Source: Actinoallomurus purpureus (lineage in GTDB: Bacteria; Actinomycetota; Actinomycetes; Streptosporangiales; Streptosporangiaceae). Taken from it: DNA of 64,000 nt. The position numbers and the translations under genes were made by a program. Below are positions 41,638 through 50,086 of the stretch, piece after piece. Where the stretch lies: the NCBI RefSeq assembly GCF_024055795.1, contig NZ_JAMXMY010000020.1, positions 124,001 to 188,000 of the forward strand, given 5' to 3'. The notes below the pieces were generated by a model, which was given only the letters and a program-made list of their open reading frames with translations, searched no databases and was not told the origin of the DNA. Numbering within the stretch: position 1 is the stretch's first letter; each line of letters starts with the position of its first letter.

Positions 41638-43320
41638 TCAGGGGCGGGCCGCGATCTCGAGGATGGCGAGGAACGCGGCAGTGGCCTCGCCGGGGCGGCG
41701 GGCGCCGCTCAGCATCTCCTCCAGCCACTGCTCGCGGACGAGGCCGGTGGCGGCGACCGGTTCGAGCAGGTCCGGATAGGCCCTCCAGTAGCGGACGAGC
41801 AGTTCGGTGACGGTCGGCACGCCGACGCCGGGGTTGCCGCTGTTCCGGACGCGCTGCCCGACCTTGCGGCTCGCCCGGCGCGCGAAGTCGTACGACGAGC
41901 GCAGCGGGCCGCGCGACGGCAGGGTGTCCGGCCGGATCCCCGTGTCGAGGGGGATCCTCGCGAGTTCGGGGTCGAGCTCCATCAGCACCCGCGCGTTGAA
42001 CCGCGACCCGCGCTTGTCCTCCGGGGCCAGCGACCGGGCGGCGGCCAGGAAAGCGGGGTGCAGCAGCGGGCTGAGCGTCACGTAGCGCAGGCACGCTCCC
42101 GTGAGCGTCGCGCCGACCCAGCGATGGGCGCGTTCCCGCACGTAGAACTCGTCGGTCGCCGTCAGCCAGTCGGTGTCGTAGGCGGCGAACACGTCCTGGA
42201 GAGCGGCCAGCGTGGCCGCTTCGGTCTCGGCCGCGTACTCGGGGTGGAACATCGCCGGGTCGGCCGGCTCCAGGGTGAAGACGCGCCACTTCGCCAGGCG
42301 ATCGACCAGTGCCGGGGTGGGCCGATGGTGCTGCCGCTGCGCCGGGTAGTAGAAGGCGCGGGCCATCTCCCCGCCGAAACCGTTGATCCGTGGCTCGCCC
42401 GGGGCCCGTGCCTCCGCCCAGTCGAGCACGGCGAACGCGATGGGGCTGCCGAGCCCGTCGCTGCGCAGCGCCGCGCGGTGCACGAGGTTGTACGCCTCCG
42501 CGGGGTCGAGCGCGGCCAGGCCGCCGAGGTCGATGACGTCGCGCCGCAGGCCGTACGCCTCCGCCAGGCGGGTGGCGATCGCGTGGTCCCGGCTCTCGGC
42601 CGAAGAGAGCGTCAGCGCCCGCAGCCCGCGCCGGCGGCCCGGCGGGACGGCGGCGAGGAGCACGCGCGAGTCCAGGCCGCCGGAGAGCTGCAGCACGGCG
42701 TCGGGATGCTCGTCGAGCCCGCGTTCCACGTCGTCGCGAAGGACGCGCGCCGTGTTCCGGACCGGATCGGCCGCCGGTTCGAAGACGGGCACCGGGTAGG
42801 GCTCCTCGTGCAGCCGCCCGCCGGTGAGCCGCCAGCGATGGGCGGCCGGCAGCTTGGTGACCCCCTCGTACGGCGTCGCGACGCCCAGATGGTGGCCGAT
42901 GAGCCGGTACGCCCCCAGTGCCCGCAGGTCGAGCGGAGCCCCGGCGATCCGGGCGAGGAGCCGCGCCGAGGTGGAGATCGCCGCCCAGCCGTCGCCCCGT
43001 ACCCCGTAGATGTGGCGAAGCCCGAGATGGTCGGTGGCGGCCGTGACGGTGTCCCCGTCGACGAGCACGGCGGCGTACGGCGCCGCGATGTCGCCGAGGC
43101 CGTCCCCCGACCGCAGCCGGTCGGCGAGATCGCCCGACGCCGGCGGCCCCTTCGCGTGGTCGCGCGGCCCCAAGGACAGCGCGATTCCCGCGCCGGCGCG
43201 CGGCTCACCGGTGGCCCAGACGACGCCTCCGGGGAAGGACAGCCTCGCCGAATCGGGTCCGAAGGGGGCTTCCGCCGTCCGGCCGGACACCGCGAGGAAA
43301 TCGCCACATGTGATCATCAT
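41638..43320 (-). CDS. Asparagine-synthetase-like amidotransferase
   Basis: The 560-residue protein has an N-terminal Ntn-like region (about 1-190: YAAVLVDGDTVTAATDHLGLRHIYG, ISTSARLLARIAG). An adenylating synthetase domain follows with the PP-loop LQLSGGLDSRVLLAA and ESRDHAIATRLAEAYG. The catalytic Cys of class II glutaminases, normally residue 2, is absent; the nearest is Cys5 in MITCGDF. Polysaccharide loci of Pseudomonas and Francisella use AsnB-like WbpS/WbtH proteins to amidate uronic acids, which fits here. ATG 43320 overlaps the Wzy stop. Lasso-cyclase use is unlikely because no precursor or protease is present. Confidence 0.87.
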   Translation of the reverse strand: MMITCGDFLAVSGRTAEAPFGPDSARLSFPGGVVWATGEPRAGAGIALSLGPRDHAKGPPASGDLADRLRSGDGLGDIAAPYAAVLVDGDTVTAATDHLGLRHIYGVRGDGWAAISTSARLLARIAGAPLDLRALGAYRLIGHHLGVATPYEGVTKLPAAHRWRLTGGRLHEEPYPVPVFEPAADPVRNTARVLRDDVERGLDEHPDAVLQLSGGLDSRVLLAAVPPGRRRGLRALTLSSAESRDHAIATRLAEAYGLRRDVIDLGGLAALDPAEAYNLVHRAALRSDGLGSPIAFAVLDWAEARAPGEPRINGFGGEMARAFYYPAQRQHHRPTPALVDRLAKWRVFTLEPADPAMFHPEYAAETEAATLAALQDVFAAYDTDWLTATDEFYVRERAHRWVGATLTGACLRYVTLSPLLHPAFLAAARSLAPEDKRGSRFNARVLMELDPELARIPLDTGIRPDTLPSRGPLRSSYDFARRASRKVGQRVRNSGNPGVGVPTVTELLVRYWRAYPDLLEPVAATGLVREQWLEEMLSGARRPGEATAAFLAILEIAARP

Positions 43321-44648
43321 TGGGTGCTCCGGATCGGTTCGGACCGCGCTGCGGCGGACGGCTCCGCCGCGGCCCGTGGCCGCAGCAAGCGCCACAGGGC
43401 GCCGCAGCAGCCCAGGATGAGAAAGGTGAGGCCACAGGTCATCGGGAACGAGGCGGCGTCGAACACGCCGAAACTGAAGGCCGCGACGGCGACGCACGCG
43501 GCCAGGCACTGGGCCAGATGCCGGACCCGCGGATCGTCGCTCATCTTGCGGGCCTGCCGCGCCAGCCACCAGCCCGTGCCGAAGAGGCCGAGGAGGGCGA
43601 TCACGCCGGCCGCCCCCATCTCCACGAGCGTGACGAGGTACTGGTTGTCGAAGATCCGGTAGAACTGCGGCAGGAACGTCCCGAATCCGCGGCCGAACCA
43701 CGGGCTTCGCGCGAAGTAGTGCGCGGCCGCGTCATAGTCATGCGTCCGGTAGTTCGTGCTGCTGTCGTTGCCGATGTGGGTGATCAGCGACTTCACCGTG
43801 CCGAGCAGGCCCGGCGTGAGCACGTACAGCGCCGCGCCGAAGCACACGACGACCACGTACGCGCGGCGTCGGGATCCGGCGTCCCAGGTGGGCAGGATCA
43901 CCACCAGCGTGATGAACGCGGCCAGCACGGCCGACCGCGAGACGGTCATCATCATCGCCGCGGCGATGACGATGACCTGCGCCCACCGGATTCCCCGGCG
44001 CCCCTCCGGCGCGAACCGCGCGCCGTGGATCGCCAACGGCAGGAGCAGCCCGAGCACCACACCGAACTCGATGGGGTGGATGGCCGTTCCGGCGGGCCGG
44101 TTGAACTCGTCGCGCGGCACGGAGGAGAAGATGTGCACCTGCTGGACCAGACCCGGAACGTGGATATAGCGGGCCAGGTCGAGGCCGGTAAAGAACTGCG
44201 TGACCCCGACGACACCCAGCAGCCCGCCGATCGTGGACATGCGGCGGTGCAGCACCTCGAGATTGTCCACACGCTCGACGCAGTCCGCGGTCAGCAGCGC
44301 GATCCCGGCCCAGCCGGCGGCGATGATGAGACCGCGGTCGGCGCCGTTGACCTCCAGCACCTGGAGCGGCCTGGTCATGGCCATGACGTAGCTGAGCAGC
44401 ACGGCGATGAGGAAGGCGCCGATCGCGAGGCGCAGCGGCTGCCGCTCACGGGCGACGGCCGACCGCGGGCTCAGCCAGGCGAAGCAGTACCAGAGGAAGT
44501 AGAGCACGGCGAGGACGCCCGCAGGGGTGCCCGCGGCGCCGAGCGAGCTGATGGCGTACTGCGATGGAATGAGCAGCAGGATGAGCACGTAGGCGGTGAG
44601 GATCGTGACCGGCGCCGTGCGCGCCAGCGGCCGGTGGATCTCCGTCAC
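43317..44648 (-). CDS. Wzy-like O-antigen polymerase/ligase membrane protein
   Basis: The 443-residue protein has about 10-12 hydrophobic helices and a large outer loop near residues 290-340 (NYRTHDYDAAAHYFARSPWFGRGFGTFLPQ). That loop contains the WFGRGFGTF motif typical of the Wzy_C/O-antigen ligase family. It should polymerise or transfer repeat units outside the membrane. GTG 44648 overlaps the Wzz stop (GTGA); a longer start at 44705 is less likely. With the Wzz-like and Wzx proteins it completes a Wzx/Wzy system. Confidence 0.88.
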   Translation of the reverse strand: MTEIHRPLARTAPVTILTAYVLILLLIPSQYAISSLGAAGTPAGVLAVLYFLWYCFAWLSPRSAVARERQPLRLAIGAFLIAVLLSYVMAMTRPLQVLEVNGADRGLIIAAGWAGIALLTADCVERVDNLEVLHRRMSTIGGLLGVVGVTQFFTGLDLARYIHVPGLVQQVHIFSSVPRDEFNRPAGTAIHPIEFGVVLGLLLPLAIHGARFAPEGRRGIRWAQVIVIAAAMMMTVSRSAVLAAFITLVVILPTWDAGSRRRAYVVVVCFGAALYVLTPGLLGTVKSLITHIGNDSSTNYRTHDYDAAAHYFARSPWFGRGFGTFLPQFYRIFDNQYLVTLVEMGAAGVIALLGLFGTGWWLARQARKMSDDPRVRHLAQCLAACVAVAAFSFGVFDAASFPMTCGLTFLILGCCGALWRLLRPRAAAEPSAAARSEPIRSTQ

Positions 44649-45253
44649 CGTGCCGTCCGCCGTCGATCGGTCACGGTGTCCACCACGACGGGAAGCGCGA
44701 CGCACAGCAGGAGTTCGACGCCGACGACCATGACGAGCAGCCGCACCTTCTCCTTCGGCACGCGCCGCGGCTCCTGGCTCACCGCGATCACACGGGTGCG
44801 CACCTTGGCGCGCTCGGACATCCCCGACTGCATCGTCGCGAGGCGCCGGGGGATCTCCGCGAGCAGCGCGTCGAGCGTGGTCTGGATGTTGCGGGGGTTC
44901 ACGCCGACGACCTCGACCTCCAGTGCCGGCTCCGCGTACACCGGAGCCGGGCTCAGCGTGTACGCGCTGTTGAAGCCGTGCCTGCGCAGGCTCTCGACCG
45001 TACGGACGTCCATCACGGCGCGGCCGACCGCCTCCGCGGAAATGTGCAGCGAATCGGCGAACTGCTGATAGGGATTACCGCCAGCCTCTTTTGTCTGAAT
45101 GGGAGAGGACAAAAACAGCACGCTCGCGGTGCCCTGATACGTCCACGGCAACACCGTGTAGAAGAACGCGACCCCGCCGAACGACAGGAGCAGGAGAAGG
45201 AGCGTCAGCCACCACCATCGCGTCAGAGCGCGAAGAGTTCCGAGTAGATCCAT
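44645..45253 (-). CDS. Wzz-like polysaccharide chain-length (PCP) protein, no kinase domain
   Basis: The 202-residue protein has an N-terminal helix (WWWLTLLLLLLSFGGVAFFY), the PCP-type segment LPWTYQGTASVLFLSS, a periplasm-like helical part, and a second membrane helix near the end (LLVMVVGVELLLCVALPVVV). It is short for Wzz and has no cytoplasmic tyrosine-kinase part. It is about the same design as the protein at 48025, with shared AGGNPY and LPWTYQG blocks. It is the first gene of an operon with Wzy and the amidotransferase. Confidence 0.85.
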   Translation of the reverse strand: MDLLGTLRALTRWWWLTLLLLLLSFGGVAFFYTVLPWTYQGTASVLFLSSPIQTKEAGGNPYQQFADSLHISAEAVGRAVMDVRTVESLRRHGFNSAYTLSPAPVYAEPALEVEVVGVNPRNIQTTLDALLAEIPRRLATMQSGMSERAKVRTRVIAVSQEPRRVPKEKVRLLVMVVGVELLLCVALPVVVDTVTDRRRTAR

Positions 45254-45357
45254 CAGCCCCGTTCCCCCACCCGCATGGACCCATCCACAATAGATTTAGC
45301 CGGACTTCCGCGCTATCGGGCCGCCGACGTATTCGTGTGCGAAGATGGCAGGAGCCG

Positions 45358-45984
45358 ATGACCATACAAGATTTCGCCCTCCTGCTCTGGCGGCACCCGG
45401 TGGTGGTCCTGCTGGCGATATTCGTCACCGCCGGTGCGGCGTTGCACATCGTGACCGAGCGGCCCGCATATGAGACCCGCGCGGTGGTCAATTTCCTGAT
45501 GCCGGGCTCGACCGGCTTCGAGAACTTCAACATCAGCCTCGTGGTCGAGGGCGCGGTCACCGCGCTGTCGCTCGACTCGCAGGAGGGCACGGCGCGGGTG
45601 CGCCGCCAGGGCGGCACCGCCGCCTACGACGTCGTGCTCGCCAACCGGGGGAACGACGAGCAGCCGGTCCACGACCAGCCCTACGTAACCCTGATCGTCA
45701 ACTCTCATGACCCGACCCAGGCGTCCCGCACGCTCGCCGTCCTCATCGGCGTCCTCGGCGCCGACGTCCGCGATCGGCAGTCGGCGGCCGGGGCCCGTCC
45801 GGACGCGCTCATCACGACCCATGTGGTGGCGAGCTCCGACCGGCCGATCCCGCTCGTCAGCCGCCGGACGCGCGCGCTCGCCGCGATCGGGGCGGCCGGT
45901 CTCCTGGCCATGCTGATCGGTGCCCTGATGGCCGAGCGGCGTCCACGCCTCCGGATCCGCCGCCTCCTCCACTCCCAGGGGTGA
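45358..45984 (+). CDS. Wzz-like chain-length protein, divergent copy
   Basis: The 208-residue protein has the same two-helix layout (residues about 14-30 and 178-196). The outer part starts PAYETRAVVNFLMPGSTGFENFNISLVV, and a basic tail ends it (RRPRLRIRRLLHSQG). It lacks the LPWTYQG block of the other two, so it is a more distant relative. It faces the other Wzz gene across a 104-bp divergent promoter region and is followed 4 bp later by the beta-helix gene. Confidence 0.78.
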   Translation: MTIQDFALLLWRHPVVVLLAIFVTAGAALHIVTERPAYETRAVVNFLMPGSTGFENFNISLVVEGAVTALSLDSQEGTARVRRQGGTAAYDVVLANRGNDEQPVHDQPYVTLIVNSHDPTQASRTLAVLIGVLGADVRDRQSAAGARPDALITTHVVASSDRPIPLVSRRTRALAAIGAAGLLAMLIGALMAERRPRLRIRRLLHSQG

Positions 45985-45988
45985 CGCC

Positions 45989-46993
45989 ATGACCGGCCAC
46001 GCGCGCTTAACGACGGCGATCGTCATCGCGGCGGTCGCCGCGACCGCGTCGGCGGTGCTCGCCGGCTGGGCGGCACAGGGCTCGCCGTCCTCCCGTGGAG
46101 CGCGACCGGGAGCCACCGCGGCATCGCCTGGAGCCTCCGCGGTGGGCAGCGGAACGACACGGCCGCGCTCCCAGGTGCCCTCGCTCCAGGTCAGGTCGGG
46201 GCCGCGGTCGCCCGCCCCGCCGCGCTGGCCCGACGCCGCCACCACCGGAGTCCGTCCGGGCATCCGGCTTCAGACACGGACCGGAACGATCAAGGTCATG
46301 ACGGACGGCGCCGTGCTCGACGGGCTGGAGGTCCACGGCGACATCGTGGTCCTGGCCAGGAACGTCACCATCCGCAACTGCCGGGTCATCGGCGCGGGCG
46401 ACTGGGCGATCCTGCAGCGCATGGAGGCCGGAAGCGGCGGGCTGACCGTCGAGGACACCGAGATCTCCGGTGGCGGCGGCCGCCCGCTGGAGTTCGGCGT
46501 GCTCAACTTCGCGGGCGACCTCACGGTCCGGCGGGTGAACGTCCACACCATGATGTCGGCCGTCCAGACCAGCCAGGGGCTCATCGAGGACTCCTACTTC
46601 CACGACCCGAAGGACTTCCCTGGCGCGCACGTGACCCTCGTGGCGTCCGGCAGCGGCCCGCGTCCGGGCATGACCTTCGTCGTCCGGCACAACGCGATCC
46701 TGAACCCCGGCGGCCAGACCGCCGCCGTGGCGCTCTACCAGGACTTCGGCCTCAACCACGACGTCCTCGTCCAGGGCAACCTGCTCGCCGGCGGCGGCTA
46801 CACGGTGTACGGCGGAGCCGGCAAGTACGGCCGGCCGCACCACATCCGGTTCATCGGCAACGTCTTCAGCCGCCGCTACTTCCCCAAGGGCGGGGCGTTC
46901 GGCTGGGGCACCACCTGGGACGGATCAGGCCCCGGCAACCAGTGGAAGAACAACACCTGGGCGGACACCAGCGAACCGGTCCCACCGCCGTGA
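45989..46993 (+). CDS. Exported right-handed parallel beta-helix protein
   Basis: The 334-residue protein has an N-terminal export or anchor helix (AIVIAAVAATASAVLAGWAA) and a Ser/Pro-rich linker to about residue 85. A domain with short repeated strands follows (GAVLDGLEVHGDIVVLARNVTIRNCRVIG, LTVEDTEISGG, LTVRRVNVHTMM, FVVRHNAILNPGG). This is the pectate-lyase-like beta-helix pattern seen in polysaccharide lyases, epimerases and phage-like depolymerases. The active site cannot be assigned. Context suggests that it binds or trims the exported polymer. Confidence 0.8.
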   Translation: MTGHARLTTAIVIAAVAATASAVLAGWAAQGSPSSRGARPGATAASPGASAVGSGTTRPRSQVPSLQVRSGPRSPAPPRWPDAATTGVRPGIRLQTRTGTIKVMTDGAVLDGLEVHGDIVVLARNVTIRNCRVIGAGDWAILQRMEAGSGGLTVEDTEISGGGGRPLEFGVLNFAGDLTVRRVNVHTMMSAVQTSQGLIEDSYFHDPKDFPGAHVTLVASGSGPRPGMTFVVRHNAILNPGGQTAAVALYQDFGLNHDVLVQGNLLAGGGYTVYGGAGKYGRPHHIRFIGNVFSRRYFPKGGAFGWGTTWDGSGPGNQWKNNTWADTSEPVPPP

Positions 46994-47059
46994 TCCCCCG
47001 CCACGAGGCCGTGCCTGGTCGTTTGACGGTGTGGTCCGCAGCGACCTGTTTCGTTCTGA

Positions 47060-47101
47060 GCATTCTCTTCAGGAGAGAAGATTCTCCTCTGAAGAGAATG
47101 C
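47060..47101. terminator. Strong bidirectional hairpin
   Basis: Perfect 13-bp arms GCATTCTCTTCAG / CTGAAGAGAATGC, then a 2-nt bulge, an inner 4-bp stem GAGA/TCTC and a 6-nt loop. It lies between the convergent beta-helix and methyltransferase genes. It is strikingly AT- and purine/pyrimidine-rich for this genome and lacks a T-tract. Terminator is the likely role; an element end is an alternative. Confidence 0.6.
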
Positions 47102-47183
47102 GCTGACCGGTCACCGTCGAGCCCGCCACCCAGCACGGAAGCCGCGAGTCTCGATGGAGGATGACAGCAGCCACATCGATCCG

Positions 47184-48032
47184 CTAGACGCGGCGAAGCC
47201 AGATGGAGCCGGGTTCCTCGCGGGCCAGGGCGGGCGGGACGCGGTCCGGGTGTTCCTTCCAGAGCCATGAGGAGAACAGCAGCACCTCCCAGTCGGCGTT
47301 GCCGACGAGGAACGCGTGCAGCAGGTAGTTCTCGGTCCAGTCGCGGCCTTCGCGCAGCCACGCCTCGGGGTATTCGAACGGCCAGAACACGTCGTGGATG
47401 TGCACCACGACGCCCGCCGCCAGGCGCGGCAGCACCTGGAGGTACAGCCAGACCACGTCGGATCCGGCCTTCGCGACGTGCGTGGAGTCGATGAAGAGCA
47501 CGTCACCCGCCCCGAGCGCGTCGTACGCGGTGAGGGGGACGTCCTGGACCGGCCGGGTCAGGAGCGTCACCGGGTCGCCTTCGCGCAGCACCGACAGCAG
47601 CCGGTCCGGGTACGGCTCGACGCAGCTCACCTCCAGGCCGGGCAGGTGGGCGTCCGCGGTGTCGAGGGCGAGGGCCGTGCTGTGCCCGGAGCCGATCTCC
47701 ATCACGCGTTCGGGCCGCAGGTGACGGAGCATCGCCCGGTAGACCGCCCCGTCGCCGGCGCCGTACATCGGGTTGTCCGGCGCGTAGCGCGGCCCCTCGA
47801 AGGGCTCGGCCATCATCGGGGCGAGGGCCTCCGCGAGGGCGAGCTGGTCGCCGGTTCTCAGGTCGACGCCGGGCATTGCGGGCGACGCCCGCCACTCGAG
47901 GGCCCTCCGCACATCGGACGGGGCCGTCAGCGGGGAGTAGAAATGCCCGGGCGGCATCCAGGATGGGCGGGTCAGGGCGGCGGACAGTGCCCGCGCCGTG
48001 CGGCCCGCGCGCCGCAGCATCGGGTTACGCAT
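47184..48032 (-). CDS. SAM-dependent methyltransferase (polysaccharide-linked)
   Basis: The 282-residue protein has the class I motif RVMEIGSGHSTALALD, VSCVEPYPDRLLSVL, GAGDVLFIDSTHVAKAGSDVVWLYLQVLPRL and VVVHIHDVFWPFEYP. This resembles Methyltransf_24-type enzymes of glycan loci, which often O-methylate sugars. A short basic N-terminus may attach to the membrane. ATG 48032 overlaps the end of the upstream Wzz-like gene by 8 bp, so it belongs to the operon that runs down from 52609. Confidence 0.85.
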   Translation of the reverse strand: MRNPMLRRAGRTARALSAALTRPSWMPPGHFYSPLTAPSDVRRALEWRASPAMPGVDLRTGDQLALAEALAPMMAEPFEGPRYAPDNPMYGAGDGAVYRAMLRHLRPERVMEIGSGHSTALALDTADAHLPGLEVSCVEPYPDRLLSVLREGDPVTLLTRPVQDVPLTAYDALGAGDVLFIDSTHVAKAGSDVVWLYLQVLPRLAAGVVVHIHDVFWPFEYPEAWLREGRDWTENYLLHAFLVGNADWEVLLFSSWLWKEHPDRVPPALAREEPGSIWLRRV

Positions 48033-48744
48033 GGTCGTCCGCTCTCTGGTGGCCAGGGTCCCCCGGCCGGCTCTCCAGCCATATGGCCTCGTAGTCGATC
48101 GCCCCGGCCGGTACGTCCGGAGACTGTGGCGGCGCGGCCGGCGGGCCGGTGCCGCGGCGGCGATCCGCCAGCGCATGGACGAGCAGTAGCAGGCCGGCGG
48201 ACGCCCCGAGCGCGGCGGCGAGGAGCTCGCCGAGCAACTGGATCTTCGGTTTCCGGACACGGAGCGGCCGGTCGGTCGAGTTGACGACGTCGGCGGTGAT
48301 GCGCGCGTCGGGTTTCAGCCCGCTCTGCAGCGTCTCGAGCTGGGAGTTCACCGCCGCGATGAGGGCCTTGAGCGTCGTGCCGGTGGTGCGGGGATCGGAG
48401 CCGGTCACCGTGATCGAGAGCACCGGTCCCGCCGAGTCGGGGGCGACGCCGACCGTGTAGCTGGCGGTGTATCCCTGTTTGCGCAGGGACTGCACCGTCT
48501 GATCGTCCATCAACCGGCGTCCCACGACCTCGGCGGACACCGTCAGCGAGGAGGCGAACACGAGGTACGGATTGCCGCCGGCCTGCTTGGCGACGATCCG
48601 CGAGGAGAGCAAGACCATGCTTGCCTCTCCCTGGTAGGTCCACGGCAGGATCACCACGCCCGCTCCCAGGCCGGCGACCGTGAGCGCGAGCAGGACCGAC
48701 GCGAGCCGCCACCGGGCGCGGACGGCACGAAGTAAAACCCTCAT
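48025..48744 (-). CDS. Wzz-like polysaccharide chain-length (PCP) protein, third copy
   Basis: The 239-residue protein has helices at about 13-33 and 172-192, and the blocks LPWTYQGEASMVLLSSRIVAKQAGGNPY and FASSLTVSAEVVGRRLMDDQTVQSLRKQGY. These are close in pattern to the copy at 44645. A cytoplasmic tail of about 45 residues follows, rich in Pro and acidic residues, without Walker or tyrosine-cluster kinase features. It probably sets chain length or helps export with Wzy. Confidence 0.85.
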   Translation of the reverse strand: MRVLLRAVRARWRLASVLLALTVAGLGAGVVILPWTYQGEASMVLLSSRIVAKQAGGNPYLVFASSLTVSAEVVGRRLMDDQTVQSLRKQGYTASYTVGVAPDSAGPVLSITVTGSDPRTTGTTLKALIAAVNSQLETLQSGLKPDARITADVVNSTDRPLRVRKPKIQLLGELLAAALGASAGLLLLVHALADRRRGTGPPAAPPQSPDVPAGAIDYEAIWLESRPGDPGHQRADDHA

Positions 48745-48829
48745 CGGTCTCCTACGGTCGCGGGCTCCCCATCACCCTGCCACGGCACGGTCCGCCGTGG
48801 AAGGGACGTCGGCCGTGGCCGTTCGCCGG

Positions 48830-50086
48830 TCACAGCCGCTCCACCTGGGGGCCGGCCAGGCGGCGCCGGCAGTCGAGGACGAGAGGGGCGTGCCGGATGA
48901 TCTCGTCGACGTCGAACGCGTCGTGGTCCGTGACCAGCACGACGATGTCCGCGGCCGCGAGCTCGTCCGGGGTGACCTCGACCCGGCGGACGATGCCGTC
49001 CACGGGGGTGGCCTCGACGACGTGCGGGTCGGCCCCGCTCACGCGCGCGCCCATGGCGGTGAGCAGTTGGGCGGCGCGTACGGCGGGCGACTCACGTGCG
49101 TCTCCGGTGTTCTTCTTGTAGGCGAGCCCGAGCAGCAGGACGCTGGATCCGTTGACGGGCTTGTGGCAGGCGTTGAGCGCCGTGCTGACCCTTTGGACCA
49201 CGTAGTCGGGCATGTGGCCGTTGATGTCGTTGGCCAGCTCCACGAACCGGAAGTTCTGGCCGAGCGCCCGTTCCACCCGCCACGAGAGGTACGAGGGGTC
49301 GATCGGCAGGCAGTGCCCGCCCACCCCGGGTCCGGGGGTGAACGGCATGAATCCGAACGGCTTGGTCGAGGCGGCGTCGATCGCCTCCCACACGTCGACG
49401 CCGAGCCCGTGGGCGAACATCGCGATCTCGTTGACCAGCGCGATGTTGACGTGCCGGAAGGTGTTCTCCAGCAGCTTGGCCAGCTCGGCCGTACGCGGCG
49501 ACCGCACCGGCACCGTCGTCTCCACGATCGTGTCGTAGAAACTCCGCACGGCCTCCCGCGATGCCTCGTCGATACCCGAGACGATCTTCGGTGTGGTGAC
49601 GAGGGTCCAGGTCGCGTTGCCGGGATCGATGCGCTCCGGGCTGTAGCCGAGATGGAAGTCGGTGCCGGCGATGAGACCGGATCCGTCCTCCAGGAGCGGC
49701 GCCACGAGCTCCTCGGTGGTGCCCGGATAGGTCGTCGACTCCACGATGATGGTGGCACCCGGGCGCAGGTACCGGGCGAGCGTACGGGCCGCGCCCTCGG
49801 TGTAGCTGAGGTCGGGCAGCCCCTCGCGCAGCGGCGTCGGCACGGCGATCAGTGCGACGTCGAAGCCACCGCACGCCCGCGCCTCGGCGGACGCGTGGAA
49901 CGTACCGGCGTCGAGCACCGCCCGCAGATCCTCGGGCCCGACGTCCTCGATGTAGGACTCGCCCGCGGACAGCGCCTTCACCCGGTCCCCGTCCACGTCG
50001 TACCCGACCACCTGGTGGCCGGCCTGTGCCGAGCGGACGGCGAGTGGAAGTCCGACATACCCGAGCCCGACGACGACGACCTTCAT
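48830..50086 (-). CDS. UDP-sugar 6-dehydrogenase (WbpA/WecC-like)
   Basis: The 418-residue NAD-dependent enzyme begins MKVVVVGLGYVGLPLAVRSA. It has VPTPLREGLPDLSY, GYSPERIDPGN, AELAKLLENTFRHVNIALVNE, and the catalytic Cys in GPGVGGHCLPIDP. The LGLAYKKNTGDARESPA stretch starts the C-terminal domain. The VPTPL and ERIDPGN forms are of the WecC/WbpA branch, which oxidises UDP-HexNAc to uronic acids, rather than the UDP-glucose branch. ATG 50086 overlaps the WecG-like stop. Confidence 0.92.
   Translation of the reverse strand: MKVVVVGLGYVGLPLAVRSAQAGHQVVGYDVDGDRVKALSAGESYIEDVGPEDLRAVLDAGTFHASAEARACGGFDVALIAVPTPLREGLPDLSYTEGAARTLARYLRPGATIIVESTTYPGTTEELVAPLLEDGSGLIAGTDFHLGYSPERIDPGNATWTLVTTPKIVSGIDEASREAVRSFYDTIVETTVPVRSPRTAELAKLLENTFRHVNIALVNEIAMFAHGLGVDVWEAIDAASTKPFGFMPFTPGPGVGGHCLPIDPSYLSWRVERALGQNFRFVELANDINGHMPDYVVQRVSTALNACHKPVNGSSVLLLGLAYKKNTGDARESPAVRAAQLLTAMGARVSGADPHVVEATPVDGIVRRVEVTPDELAAADIVVLVTDHDAFDVDEIIRHAPLVLDCRRRLAGPQVERL

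Noticed and set aside
41638-43320. Lasso-peptide cyclase reading of the AsnB-like gene
   Set aside because: No precursor, B1/B2 protease or RRE domain nearby; surrounding genes are capsule genes.
41638-43701. Longer start for the AsnB-like gene inside the Wzy gene
   Set aside because: The extension is out-of-frame shadow of Wzy; ATG 43320 gives a 4-bp overlap and a normal N-terminus.
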